Below, piece by piece: positions 23,571 through 34,899 of a stretch of DNA of 64,000 nucleotides. How positions within the stretch are numbered: position 1 is the first letter of the stretch; every line of letters starts with the position of its first letter. The stretch comes from Thuidium tamariscinum (taxonomy: Eukaryota; Streptophyta; Bryopsida; Hypnales; Thuidiaceae). The position numbers were made by a program, and so were the translations under genes. The notes under the pieces are model-generated. The model saw nothing but the letters and a program-made list of their open reading frames with translations. It was not told where the DNA came from and did not search any database. Location of the stretch: assembly GCA_947034885.2 (NCBI GenBank), contig OX344758.2, positions 23,153,067 through 23,217,066 on the forward strand. Reading direction: 5' to 3'.

Positions 23571-24690
23571 ATCCACTTTTCCCATAAAGCTCAACGAATT
23601 GAACGAATTATGAGCTTTCAGTTTGGATGGTTCGGCTTTTCAGAGGAAAAATGATTGTGAATGAGAGAAAAGTAAAAATAAAAATAAATGTAAAAATATA
23701 AGGAAGAGAAGTATGAATATAAGGAAGTTTTAAACTCTAAGTAAGAACAACTTAGCATTAATTTCAATCAATAGATTGTTTTAAAAAAAATGAATTGAGA
23801 CTTTGTTTATTCAAAATCCTTTTATAATATTCATGAGATACCATAATAGATAAGCTTATGTTGTTTTTATAGGCATATACGATTTTTGCATTTATGACTA
23901 TGAAAATGGTTTAATTTGTGTCAAAATTCAAATGTAGTCTCAAAATTTATTTTCCAATTTCAATGAATACTTAGTGATAACAAATTTTTTAATTAAGAAA
24001 AATGAAATGCCATTTATTCAACTATGAAATGTACCTCCATTCAAAAAATAGCAATACCTTACCAAGATTTGGTAGCACTTTTATCAATATCCACTCAAAA
24101 ATGAAATTTTTTGTTTTAAAGGATCGACTTCTTGGCTATCAATTGCCATTGAATAAAAATCATCAATGATGTTTGTATGTGAGTATAGAAATGTAAGCAT
24201 ATAAATCTTCAGCCTAAGTATAAGTAGATACCCTACAACCATCAAAGGTGCTTATAACATAAACATCTATGATATATGTTCAATAACGCAGTTACCATTA
24301 GATGAGATTCAAACGGAATAATGCCATTATAGTGCCACAAGTCAATAGTCTGATGTAGCCAAATATGTCAAATAAAAATATTTAATTAGTTCCAAGAAAC
24401 TCAATTTTAAAACATTTTGTTAGATTATAAAAAGTATAAAAAAAAATTATTTTTATTTTTAATGTTCCAATAACCAACCATTCTGGAGAACAATACGAAG
24501 AAGAAGCATGAAATGGCCTTCTTGTTGCCTCAAATCCCATCTAATGACAATGATCATAGAAGGTGTATATAATATAGACATTCCATAGCATAGATATCTA
24601 AACTCCTAAGCTCATGGGCTCATAATCCAAAGCTCTCACAATAACAACCCTCACCTTGATATGACATTAATATACATATACATCTATTAA
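23571..24690. other. AT-rich intergenic DNA, nothing recognised
   Basis: No coding frame or clear repeat partner was noticed. Confidence 0.35.
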
Positions 24691-25055
24691 CCCCTAAAGC
24701 CCTAAAGTGCATTTTTTTAGCAACATAGTGCTTTTGGGCAGCCTACTATGAATGGAGTTTTATTTTTTTCTTTGAAATTTTTGCACAACATGTGCTCAAA
24801 GGAGTAACTTTAAGGCCAAACAATTTTCATAACTTTTGACTACATGGTTAAGAAGTTATTGCATGATATGTTGTTTTCTTTACTTGGTGGGTAGCCCGGG
24901 CCGTCCAAAAAACTTCTTCAAAAATAATTTTTTTAAGAAAATGAAAATTTTAAACTAGTTCTTTAGATTTAAATAGGCATGGAAAGCTTTAAATCATTCC
25001 ATTTGGATTAATGAGATGAAAGTTATGAAGAGTTTTAGTTTGTAGATAGGTATAG
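24691..25055 (+). mobile_element. Truncated TTAA-flanked family B element, copy 4
   Basis: Starts CCCCTAAAG after TTAA (24687-24690). The following GCAACATAG...GGGCAGC...GTAGCCCGGGC order matches copies 2 and 3. The match stops near 25055, so the right half is missing or replaced. Confidence 0.6.
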
Positions 25056-26522
25056 AGCCTTTGAAAACCATACCTAAATTGTGTTGAAGTCACGCTAAAG
25101 GTTTCAAACTTTCTTTTAATGCTTGAAAAAGAGTCAATGTGGAATCTAATCCAAGTGGTTTCATATTTTTTGGAGCATTTATGAATTACTTATCAATTTT
25201 CAAAGAATTATGCAATAGGTACCTATTTGTGACATGTAGCCCTTGCAAAAAACACATACATGCCGTGGTCTAAAAAAAGATATGACATTACAAAAAACAA
25301 GCATCACAAGATGCATAAAATCATAGAGAAGGTTCTTAAATGTGACCCTTTTTAAAACTTAAATGAAAACTTTAGTCAATTAATAATTTCAGATTTTTAG
25401 CATACTTTAGTATAAGAAGGTAGTTGGGCCGTCACTTCTTATTTTGAAAAAATTTAATGAACACATTTTTGCTTAGTTAGAAATACACCCACTAAAACTC
25501 TTAAATCAACCATTGAAGAAGTATGAAGCATCCATTGAAGAACTATGAACCAAACCTTATCATGTTCTGACTTAATCATGAGTCCATTTTCTCATTAGCG
25601 CATATCCATTTTAGAGCCTTCTAGAGGACGGTTTGAAGAAAAGTGTCTGTTTTAGAGCCACCTACTATACATCCATAATCACTGTGAAACTACTCAATAC
25701 AGGTAGGGTTGGTCTGTAAGAATGTTGTTTTGTGATGCTTGCAGTCTATAGCCGTTTATTTTAAGGGCATAGAGGAGTAATTCTAGAAGTGAAATAAGGT
25801 ATCAAGCACAATCATAGATTTGGAGTCACTAGGAGTGTTTCCAATTAATGTGATTGGAATCTTGAATCCAACATAGTAATTCCTAAATGCCCAAAGCATC
25901 AAAATCTAGTGTTTACAAAACTTTGAAGTTAAATAAAACCTAATAAGTTGCTATTTTTAGTAGTTTGTATGTTTGAAGAATCCTTTCAAAGTCTACTTTA
26001 AGCATCAAAAATCCAATCTTGAAAATAATTGACTATGATTTTTCTATTCAAGATTTTGTACAAGGGTATCCATTGCAATCTTGACTTTCTCTAGTGTTGA
26101 GGGCTCTTGGAAACATGCCTCAAATATTCTAGATCATGAGAAAAAATCAGATTAGAAATTCATCTAAGAAATTATAGAGTAGATTTTGATTAGCTTTAAA
26201 TTGATTGGAGTTATGCATGTTAGGCCCTTTCACCTCATATTTTTGGTCACCAAATTTTTAGATTTGACTTGTGAGAAGAGGATAGAAAGACTTCGCATGG
26301 CTTTTGTAATTTTAACACCCTCATGATCAAACATTATAATCTTTCAATCCATATGTGATATTGTGGTGTTTTTTCTTTTCCTAAGTGATCTCTGACATGT
26401 CTAGTTCAAATTTGTACAGTTATATTTCCAAAAAAGTTGATAAAGTTCATCATAAAGTTGACTTGTTGTTCACTTTAGAGCAAATTTCTAGAAGCTCAAA
26501 AAAGGCCTTGGGCATCTAAGGG
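25056..26522 (-). repeat. AT-rich repeats including family K (inverted copy of 63685-64000)
   Basis: 26090-26522 is the reverse complement of 63685-64000: both carry CATGATCAAACATTATAATCTTTCAATCCA and the ends CATCTAAGGG/TTGA and TTAA/CCCCTAAATGTCC. The left boundary is not resolved. 25056-26090 is AT-rich with weak similarity to the interior of family D. Confidence 0.5.
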
Positions 26523-26596
26523 TTGAGTAGGACCGTCAATTGGAGTTAGAAATTATAATTCTTGTAATTACGGACTTTTGCGGCCGCTGTGACCAT

Positions 26597-27269
26597 TGTT
26601 AAGGTAAAGGCACAATATATAAGCATGACAAACAATACCAATGAACAAGAGAATACAACTACCCTTGGCATGGGGAAGATGATAGTTTATATAAGTATAT
26701 AAAAGTAAAAGTAGGTATCCAACACCTATTCTTAGGTATGGATAAGATGTAGAGAGCTTAAGGTAACTAGTAGATCGCTTTGTTTAACTGATAGTTCATT
26801 AGGAGTATTGTCATCCGGAACATTAGAGAAAATATGGGCTCTCCGGAGGGCCGCTAAGCGCTGCCGGAGAGACCCATCGTAAAGATTTATTTTCATTTCG
26901 ACAGTTTTTTTCCCCTATTGACGTTCGTGTCAGTTTTGGTGTTGTCAGAGCATTTAATCGTAAAGGAAATACAAAAAAAATTCAAGTTGCAGCTTCTAGC
27001 TTCCAAGTGGACTGCGAAAGAGGGAACCTGTCATCTCTCCCTGACAGATCTAGAATTAAAAAAGAAAGATGCTTAAGATATTCACACAAGCTGAAAGGCA
27101 TTTCTGTCAGTAATTTCGTCCTTTCAGTAGCTTAGTAGAGGTGCAGTACAGGTGCAGTAATAGACTAGTTTGTCAAAGTCTGACGGCCCTCCACAAAGTC
27201 CATATTTTCTCTAATGAGTAGCACGGTAGCACTTGCTATTCTAATGTTGAATTAGCCACTGCTTCAACA
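26597..27269 (-). mobile_element. Ty1/copia 3' LTR, interrupted by a MITE
   Basis: On the minus strand the LTR starts TGTTGAAGCAGTGG (27269) directly after a purine-rich tract TTGAGGAGGAG (polypurine tract) and ends CCTTAACA (26597). It matches the LTR at 33212-33469. Without the insert at 26821-27216 the LTR is about 277 bp. Confidence 0.75.
26821..27216. mobile_element. MITE inserted in the copia LTR (CATTAGAGAAAATATGG ends)
   Basis: Ends are CATTAGAGAAAATATGG and its exact complement CCATATTTTCTCTAATG; 396 bp. The intact LTR at 33430-33440 gives the empty site GGAAGTAGC. The filled site reads GGAA-element-AGTAGC, so at most one or two bases were duplicated. A GC-rich palindrome (CTCTCCGGAGGGCC...GCCGGAGAG) lies just inside the left end. 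Class undetermined. Confidence 0.65.
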
Positions 27270-27402
27270 CTCCTCCTCAATCAATAGTTACCTCATTAAA
27301 AATTTATGTGTAATAAACCTAAATTAGGAAAAATTCCACAAACAGAAAAGAGTGTAACTTCTATTGAAGAACTATCTCATGCAACAAATGCATGTCGCCC
27401 TC

Positions 27403-29034
27403 TTATACCAATCTTCTATGAGTATAGGCCGGAAGAGATTTAATCAACATGTCTACAATGTTGTGCATTGATTCTATCTTCTTGACTTCTATTTGTCCAG
27501 ATTGAATGAGATCTCGGGTGAACCAAAATATCTGTGTACTAATGTGTTTGGTGCAGTCAATTTTGACGAAGCCGGACGCCACTTGAGCTACACATGCAGC
27601 GTTGTCCTCAAAGATGATAGTTGGCTTGAAGTCTTGAGTAATTTTGCAATGCTCCATGATAATCTTGTTCATATTCCTCAACCATATTGCTTCCCAGGTT
27701 GCCTCATGGAAAGCAATAAGTTCAGAGTGATTCGAGGAAGTAGCAGTAACCATTTGCTTCACTGATTTCTACGAAATAGGAGAGTTATTCTTTAAGAATA
27801 TGTATCCAGTTTGTGATTTCCCAGTACTCTCGTCGGATTTGAATCCAGCATCAGCATAATCTATGATATTTGAGGTTCCCTCCTTAGTATAACAAAGTCC
27901 CAAGTCTTATGTCCCCCGAAGGTATCGAAATAAGTGTTTGACACCGTTCCAATGATGAGCTGCCGGTTTTTGGCTATGACGAGCTAACATACTTGTAGCA
28001 AAAGAAATGTTAGGCCAAGTAAAGGAGAGCTCTATTGTTGCAAGGTACCGGGTTTTGTCAAAAAACTCCTCCTCCTCGCAAGGATAGTAGGGGTCATCCA
28101 AAGTTCGACTTTGTCCCATCATGGGAGCGAAAGAGGACTAGCTTGGTCCATTTGAAATTTCTTGAGAGTTCTTCGGGTATAGGCGGTTTGATGGAGAAAG
28201 ATACTTCCATCTGGTAAGTGAGTCACCTCGAGGCCAAGACAGAAAGAAGTCTGGCCTAACAACTTCATCTCGAACTGACTGGTTAGGGGACTTACAGCAT
28301 GACTACAAGTAGATGGAGTGTCTATTAAATTGAGGTCATCTACATAGACAATAATCACTACAAAGCATGTATCATTTTTAAATGTAAAGATGCAAGATAG
28401 GGATGGATCATGTTTGAACATGTGGTGGAGTAAGAAGTCCCGAAGGTGCTTGTACTCCATTCTACCTGCTTGTTTAAGGCCATAAAGGTCTTTCTGAATT
28501 TTCAGACCAGAATAGGATCTCGAATTGTCATTTGATGGGGTACTATTAAGAAAATCAGGTGGTGGTCTCATAAGAGGATTTTCAGCTACTCTAGAAGACC
28601 GTGAGTTCTCAAGCCGTGGGAACTCTCTGAACGCTGCCACTGAGGCGATCTGATGTGGCCAAGAGACTGCCACATCAGATAATCATATTTAATTAATATT
28701 TTAATATATTTTTTTGAAAAAAAAATTATTTTTTTATTATTTTTAAAATTTTTAAATAATATTTTAATGTAAAATTTATTTATTTATTTATTTATTATTA
28801 TTTTATCTGACGCGTTCGCAGCCAGGGGAACATGGTTGAAACAGTCTCCTGAAGCCTTGAAAAATCTTCTTATGGATATAGATGGTGGCATCTAGAAGAC
28901 TATAGAGGTAGGTTGTAATAGTATCTAGCAAACAGGTTTCTAATCCAAACTGAACAACCATCCTGAGTAGATATCTAAATGTTGTAGAATCCATAACACG
29001 AGAATATATAAAGTTATAATGAAGACCGGGACGT
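27403..29034 (-). pseudogene. Ty1/copia reverse transcriptase and RNase H (broken)
   Basis: Read on the minus strand. The RT start is RPGLHYNFIYSRVMDSTTFRYLL (about 29034-28945), followed by TTYLYSLLDATIYI (28803-28994 frame). After an interruption, DLYGLKQAGRMEYKHL, the catalytic YVDD box (IVYVDDLNLI) and FCLGLEVTHLPDG follow (28119-28520). Next come ARHSQKPAAHHWNGVKHLFRYLRGT (27907-28000) and RNase H (TATSSNHSELIAFHEA, EDNAACVAQ, KHISTQIFW, VDMLIKSLP; 27403-27762). Frameshifts separate these pieces, so no polyprotein can be made. The domain order is that of the copia superfamily. Confidence 0.85.
28525..28840. other. AT-rich insertion with hairpin inside the copia RT
   Basis: Between KIFQGF and KIQKDLYGLKQ, sequence alien to RT is present. 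It includes a 12-bp perfect stem ATCTGATGTGGC/GCCACATCAGAT with a 9-bp loop (about 28648-28680), an AT-only tract and TTTA repeats. Exact ends and class were not resolved. Confidence 0.5.
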
Positions 29035-32025
29035 TGTCAACATGAGACTTTCCCTGATCTCTCAATTGTTTATTTTAGTTTTCATTCTCCCTTGTTTTTA
29101 TAGCCTTGTCTCCATCGATGGCGATGCCTACAACGAAACACCCCAAGGAAGAAAAAGCCCATGTTCAACCGTTGCTTTTTGAGGCATTGGAAGCTAACGG
29201 GAGCAATTACTTAGAGTGGAACATCGATGTCAAATCGTATTTGTGTGTGGAGGGGTTGGATGGTACCTTGATGGTAGAAGGGGGCAATCATTTGCATTTC
29301 AAAACATCATCTTTCAAGTGGAAGGCGCTTCTTGTTCTGAGGCGGCACTTAGACTTCTCTCTTTGACAACAATACATTCAAGTTGATCATCCTTCCGAAT
29401 TGTGGAAGCAGCTCAAGGCCAGATTTAACCATGAGAAGACAATTTTTCTTTCCTCAAGTCCGCAACGACTGGATTCATTTGCGTGTCCTGGATTTTTCTA
29501 ACCTTTTGGCGTTCAACACAGAGCTGCAGCGGATCACTACCCAACTATGCTTATGTGGAGAGATAATTTCCGATGCGGAACTTATTGATAAGACTCTCTC
29601 TCCACCTTCCCTCTTGCTTCTGCTCTTTTAGCACAACAGTACCGCAATATGAAGTTTAAAACTCACTCTAAATTGATGTCCTATCTTTTGCTTGCGGATA
29701 AGCAACAACTTCTTTTGAAGAATGCTGAATCCAAACCTACCAAGGAAGTGCACATGGTGGAGATATCAACACGTAGGCCACGAAACATGAAGACGCAACA
29801 ACAATGGAAGCAACATCAAAAGCAATAGTCTTCTTCAAAATCCGGAGATAAGTCCAAAATCTTTGACAAACCTTGCTCAACTGATTCAAAGTCTGATATT
29901 AAGTCTCATGATACCCGCACATGTTACAAGTGCGGTAGGATTGGGCACATTGCTAAGGATTGTAGAGCTTCTAATTATCTTTTGAAGATTTACAAGGAGT
30001 TGCAGGGTGATTGCATGAAACACTTGTACTGCTGTGTTGCATCATGTTTTGTAGTGACTAGTTTTTTAGCCATAACTTTTGTTTTTTAGCTCCAAATGAT
30101 TCAAATTTTTTAAAATGGGTACTCATAACTATTATACATCATTTAGAATTTTTGAAGATTTAAAAAAAATATTTTACTATTTTTAAATAGCCCCCGATTA
30201 TTTGTCACATATTCCAATTTAGGGGTTTTTAGTACTATTTAGAACCCAAGAAAATGAATTTTGAGCTGAAATTTTGAGAAAATGTTTTCTTAGTAGAATT
30301 ATAGCTTACCTCAAAAGGTATTTTAAAAATAGTCATTTTCATGTGGTGTAGAAGTCTACAAAGAGACCTTTTTTCTGCTTGCTTTTTGAAACGTGTAAAA
30401 CATTTTTTTGGTGATTTTCTTGGTCAAGCCTTATCACCAAAAAATCTTCTCAAATGTCCAATTTTTATTTTTATTTTAAAAAATGTTTTTTATTTTTTAT
30501 TAATTAAAACATTGAAGTATGTATTTTCTTCACCGGAATTCTATGTGTTCTATGTCCAAAATTCTAGTGAAGACAAATACAACTTCAACATTTTAATTTG
30601 TAAAAAATAGAAAAAAAAAATTTAATGAAATCTAAAAATCGGCCATTTGAGAAGACTTTTTGGTGATAAGGCTTGACCAAGAAAATCACCAAAAAAATGT
30701 TTAATATGTTTCAAAAAGCAAGTAGAAAAAAGGTCTCTTTATGGACTTCTACACATCCAAAAAATGACTATTTTTAAAATTCCTTTGGAGATAGCTACAA
30801 GTCTACTAATAGAATATCCACTCAAATATTCAACTCAAAATTCGGTTTTTTGGGTTCTAAATAGTACTAAAAACCCCACAATGTCAAAGTGTGACAAATT
30901 AACAAAATTGAATTTTAAATATCAAATGATTTTCTTAAATTTGTAAAAAATAAGAATAATAATTTGAGTCAAGATATATAGGAAGTGTTTTTTTATTTTG
31001 GGCACTTAGTTTTTTATTCAAAAGTTAGAGCCATCTTAAAGCGGTCAACCCAAAAAAACGCAACAAATAGTACAAGTGTTTCGTGCATTCACCCTGCAGG
31101 AGTTCAAGGCCGAGCAAAGAGAGGCCTATCCCCTTGATGCCCCCTCGATAGATGAGACAGACCTAAAAATTTTTATGGTGAGTATAATAGAGTCTGTAGA
31201 TCAACTTGATGTAGTTCTATTGGATAGTGCGACCACATATACGATCTTACAAGATGAAAAGTATTTTGATTTATCCGACCAAGTCGATTTCTGGCAAGTG
31301 TGTGGTATTATTACCATTCCATGAAACGGGACATGATGTTCCATGAGGGCCAAACAACTCTCATTTTGCCAAAGTGGACCCCCCTCCAAATTGTGAAAGC
31401 AATGTATGTTCCATCAGCCCCCGGGAGCTTGATTAGCTACTGGGACCTACAGGCAAACAGAGTCCACGTTCTCACCGCGGTGAGGAATGGTGAAGAGGTT
31501 TTGGAGCTTAAGCAAGGGCAAAGATTCCTTGCGACTGCAATTACAGGAGCCAACAACCTATATGCAATTCAAATCAGCAGGACTATTGGATTGGCTCTGA
31601 TGAATCTAACTACTGGAATTAAGCAACCTATAGGCTCTGCTTTCTATGTCATGTTCTCAACCAAGATTGGATTATGGTAGAGTAGGTTGGGGCACCATGA
31701 ACTATAATGTTTAGGTGTATGTTGCCATTGCTAACATGCCATAACATCTGCCCCAGTGACGTTGGCAAGGTGGGGGAGTGCGCTAGTTGATTCCAAGGAA
31801 AGCTAATCAAGCACCCCTCGAGGTGGACATTACCAACGGAGCTTCCACCAAAGCTATAGTGTTTACAAGGTGATGTTTGTAGACCTATTATCCTTGTTTC
31901 TGGACCTTTCAGATATTTTCTAGTCCTTGTACATGTGTCCGGTACTCATTCTGAGGTATCATTGATGAGTACCAGAAATATGGTCTTTTCCAAGTTGTTA
32001 GCTATGCTAATCAACTGCAATGTTA
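29034..32025 (+). pseudogene. Ty1/copia gag-protease-integrase block, inverted copy (plus strand)
   Basis: It begins at the primer-binding-site leader (TTGTCAACATGAGAC, 29034) with no LTR before it. gag starts near 29106 (MSPSMAMPTTKHPKEEK). An in-frame TGA follows HLDFSL (about 29364) and a TAG follows QHQKQ (about 29826). The zinc knuckle CYKCGRIGHIAKDC (CX2CX4HX4C) is at about 29919-29960. A family A transposon interrupts the frame at 30005-31094. Protease (LLDSATTYTIL), the pre-integrase region (APGSLISYWDLQANRVHV) and the integrase start (GDVCRPIILVSGPFRYFLV...STRNMVFSKLLAMLIN, 31868-32020) follow. It is dead: stops, shifts and an insertion. Confidence 0.85.
30005..31094. mobile_element. 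Terminal-inverted-repeat element, family A copy 4 (4-bp TSD TGCA), long hairpin
   Basis: The left end GGGTGATTGCATGAAACAC and the right end GTGTTTCGTGCATTCACCC are inverted repeats; TGCA flanks both sides (30001-30004, 31095-31098). The inverted copia copy (about 32255) shows the unoccupied site with a single TGCA. 1090 bp. The interior is a long imperfect palindrome: a block at about 30350-30460 (AAGTCTACAAAGAGACC, TTGGTGATTTTCTTGGTCAA) reappears inverted at about 30655-30755. No transposase. Confidence 0.85.
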
Positions 32026-33137
32026 GTAATACCACACACTTGTCAGAAATCGACTTGGCCGGATAAATCAAAATACTTTTCATCTTGTAAGATCGTATAT
32101 GTGGTCGCACTATCCAATAGAACTACATCAAGTTGATCTACAGACTCTATTGTACTCGCCAAAAAATTTTTTAGGTCTGTCTCATCTATCGAGGGGGCAT
32201 CAAGGGGATAGGCCTCTCTTTGCTCGGCCTTGAACTCCTGCAACTCCTTGTAAATCTTCAAAAGATAATTAGAAGCTCTACAATCCTTAGCAATGTGCCC
32301 AATCCTACCGCACTTGTAACATGTGCGGGTATCATGAGACTTAATATCAGACTTTGAATCAGTTGAGCAAGGTTTGTCAAAGATTTTGGACTTATCTCCG
32401 GATTTTGAAGAAGACTATTGCTTTTGATGTTGCTTCCATTGTTGTTGCGTCTTCATGTTTCGTGGCCTACGTGTTGATATCTCCACCATGTGCACTTCCT
32501 TGGTAGGTTTGGATTCAGCATTCTTCAAAAGAAGTTGTTGCTTATCCGCAAGCAAAAGATAGGACATCAATTTAGAGTGAGTTTTAAACTTCATATTGCG
32601 GTACTGTTGTGCTAAAAGAGCAGAAGCAAGAGGGAAGGTGGAGAGAGAGTCTTATCAATAAGTTCCGCATCGGAAATTATCTCTCCACATAAGCGTAGTT
32701 GGGTAGTGATCCGCTGCAGCTCTGTGTTGAACGCCAAAAGGTTAGAAAAATCCAGGACACGCAAATGAATCCAGTCGTTGCGGACTTGAGGAAAGAAAAA
32801 TTGTCTTCTCATGGTTAAATCTGGCCTTGAGCTGCTTCCACAATTCGGAAGGATGATCAACTTGAATGTATTGTTGTCAAAGAGAGAAGTCTAAGTGCCG
32901 CCTCAGAACAAGAAGCGCCTTCCACTTGAAAGATGATGTTTTGAAATGCAAATGATTGCCCCCTTCTACCATCAAGGTACCATCCAACCCCTCCACACAC
33001 AAATACGATTTGACATCGATGTTCCACTCTAAGTAATTGCTCCCGTTAGCTTCCAATGCCTCAAAAAGCAACGGTTGAACATGGGCTTTTTCTTCCTTGG
33101 GGTGTTTCGTTGTAGGCATCGCCATCGATGGAGACAA
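32026..33137 (-). pseudogene. Ty1/copia gag and protease start (minus-strand copy)
   Basis: Near-identical inverted copy of 29106-31310 without the family A insert. The first 86 gag codons are identical to the plus copy and the next 82 differ by one residue (R for C). It carries the same in-frame stops (after HLDFSL and after QHQKQ) and the zinc knuckle. It ends in the protease region (DQLDVVLLDSATTYTIL...SGQVDF) at the fold junction near 32026. It belongs with the LTR at 33212-33469. Confidence 0.85.
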
Positions 33138-33211
33138 GGCTATAAAAACAAGGGAGAATGAAAACTAAAATAAACAATTGAGAGATCAGGGAAAGTCTCA
33201 TGTTGATAATG

Positions 33212-33469
33212 TGTTAAGGTGAAGGCACAATATATAAGCATGAGAAACAACACCAATGAGCAAGAGAATACAACTACCCCCGACATGGGGAAGATGATAG
33301 TTTATATAAATATATAAAAGTAAAAGTAGGTATCCAATACCTATTTTTAGGTGTGGATAAGATGTAGAGAGCTTAAGGTGACTAGTAGATTACTCAGTTT
33401 AATTGATAGTTCAGTGGGAGTACTGTCACCTGGAAGTAGCACCTGCTATTCTAATGTTGAGTTAGCTAC
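33212..33469 (-). mobile_element. Ty1/copia 5' LTR, truncated at its outer end by a MITE
   Basis: Minus-strand LTR matching 26597-27269 without its insert. It ends CCTTAACA and is followed by the leader TTATCAACATGAGAC, a position typical for the initiator-Met tRNA primer site of copia elements (here mutated after CAACATG). The outer end stops at 33469 where MITE D1 begins. Confidence 0.75.
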
Positions 33470-33886
33470 TAAGGTAGGAGGCTCTGAAATAGAGCAGACA
33501 TTAAGAATGGAACCTATAAAAGGCATTGAAATGGACAATATGTGGTTCTTAAATGGACCTCTATACTCATTGAATGAAATGAAGATAGAAGCATTGGGAA
33601 TAGTGAGAGCCAATCATTCTCCTTGCTTTTCCATCTTTTCTTTGAAGTTGCAAGTGAACCATTCATGAAGGACCTAGGGACGACATATATAGGGACCTAC
33701 AACAAATTTTGTTTGAAAATTCATAACTAATTCAAAAATGCTCCAAAAAATATGAAATCACTTGTGTTAGATTCCTCATCTATTTTCCTTCCTCTGAAAA
33801 ATGGGCTAGAAATATTTCCTTTTCTTTAATTACATGAAAAAGGCAGATCAGCCCTTAGATGCTCCATTTCTGAGCCTTCTACCTTA
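33470..33886. mobile_element. MITE, family D copy 1 (TAAGGTAGGAGG ends; possible TSD GCTAC)
   Basis: The left end TAAGGTAGGAGGCTCTGAAA and the right end TTTCTGAGCCTTCTACCTTA are inverted repeats. GCTAC occurs on both sides (33465-33469, 33887-33891), suggesting a 5-bp target duplication in the copia LTR. 417 bp. The interior (CATAACTAATTCAAAAATGC...) matches D2 and D3. Confidence 0.7.
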
Positions 33887-33891
33887 GCTAC

Positions 33892-34184
33892 GTGCTGGTG
33901 GAGCTTGCGGATGCTTTCTGAGTGAACAGACTCTTCCCTCCGGAGGTAAGGTACTCTGCAGCGAAGGACTCCAGAACGAAGGCCAGTTATGAGGTACGCA
34001 CGTCGGCTTTATGAGCCCCGGCCACTCAAGTCTCCTTTGCTGAAGACTGCACATCCCAGGTCGCTTTGCCGGAAGTGCCCCGACAATGGCCCCTGCACGA
34101 GCGTCCATGCTTGCTCACACTTCATGCTTCATTGTCCCACTCACGAACTTAACCTAAGCGCTGCCGGCGTCAATTTTTGGCATT
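33892..34184. other. GC-richer stretch, no gene recognised
   Basis: Contains a CCGGAGG-rich segment and open frames on both strands (33884-34108 minus, 33989-34231 plus) that I do not recognise. Confidence 0.25.
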
Positions 34185-34830
34185 CACAGTATTTTTTTCC
34201 TTCATTTTATTTTAGCGACCTTTCATGTTGAGTTGTAAAGAGTCTCCAATTGAGTTTTTAATGTTTGTTTTATGTAACTAAGAAGTAGTTAGAGAAAACG
34301 GATGACAAAATTTGCCATTTTAGTGTATTTTGAGAAATTGACAAAATCTGAAATTTCTCCTTGAAAATGACATTTTCTGAGTTTGAGCCCAACTAATGAC
34401 ATGAAGGTTCTCTACTCAAGTTTCTACTCCAATTGAAATTTTGGAAAAATTTGGAAAAATGAATATTTTATTACAGTTTGCACTTTGGTTGTATTTGTAA
34501 TGTCCATTACATTCTAATTATAGATGTACACGGTAAATTAGTTTACACCATGATCATTTTCATTGTAATGTTTGCACATGGTGAAATTTTCAGATTTTTT
34601 GAGATTATTTTCTATTTGATATGATTTTTTCTTCATTTTTTCTTTAGAAAATTTCAGAAAATACAATTTTCTCCCGAAAAATCTGAAATTTCTGCGAAGT
34701 ACAGAGGACATGCAGTTTCATCTCTAAAAAATAAAAATAAAAATTTTCATACGCATCTGATTACAAAATGACAACAAACTGAGTGACAAAGAGTGCGGCC
34801 TGAACCAGTGGTTATAGGCCCGGCGTTTCA
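34185..34830 (+). repeat. Repeat family M, copy 2
   Basis: Direct-orientation counterpart of 16005-16735. It shares GCGACCTTTCATG/TTGACCTTTCATA, ACGGATGACAAAATTTG, TGACATGAAGG and the terminal AACCAGTGGTTATAGGCCCGGC, and lacks the GATA array. No coding potential seen. Confidence 0.6.
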
Positions 34831-34899
34831 GGGTTAAGACTTCGTTTTCGGTGTAAATGCACAAGGAAAAAAAATTATGCCCTGCTCGCCTCCAACAGC

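Noticed and set aside
29383-29631. 82-codon open frames at 29383-29631 plus and 32612-32860 minus as separate genes
   Set aside because: They are frame-shifted readings of copia gag; the true gag frame is interrupted by a shared stop.
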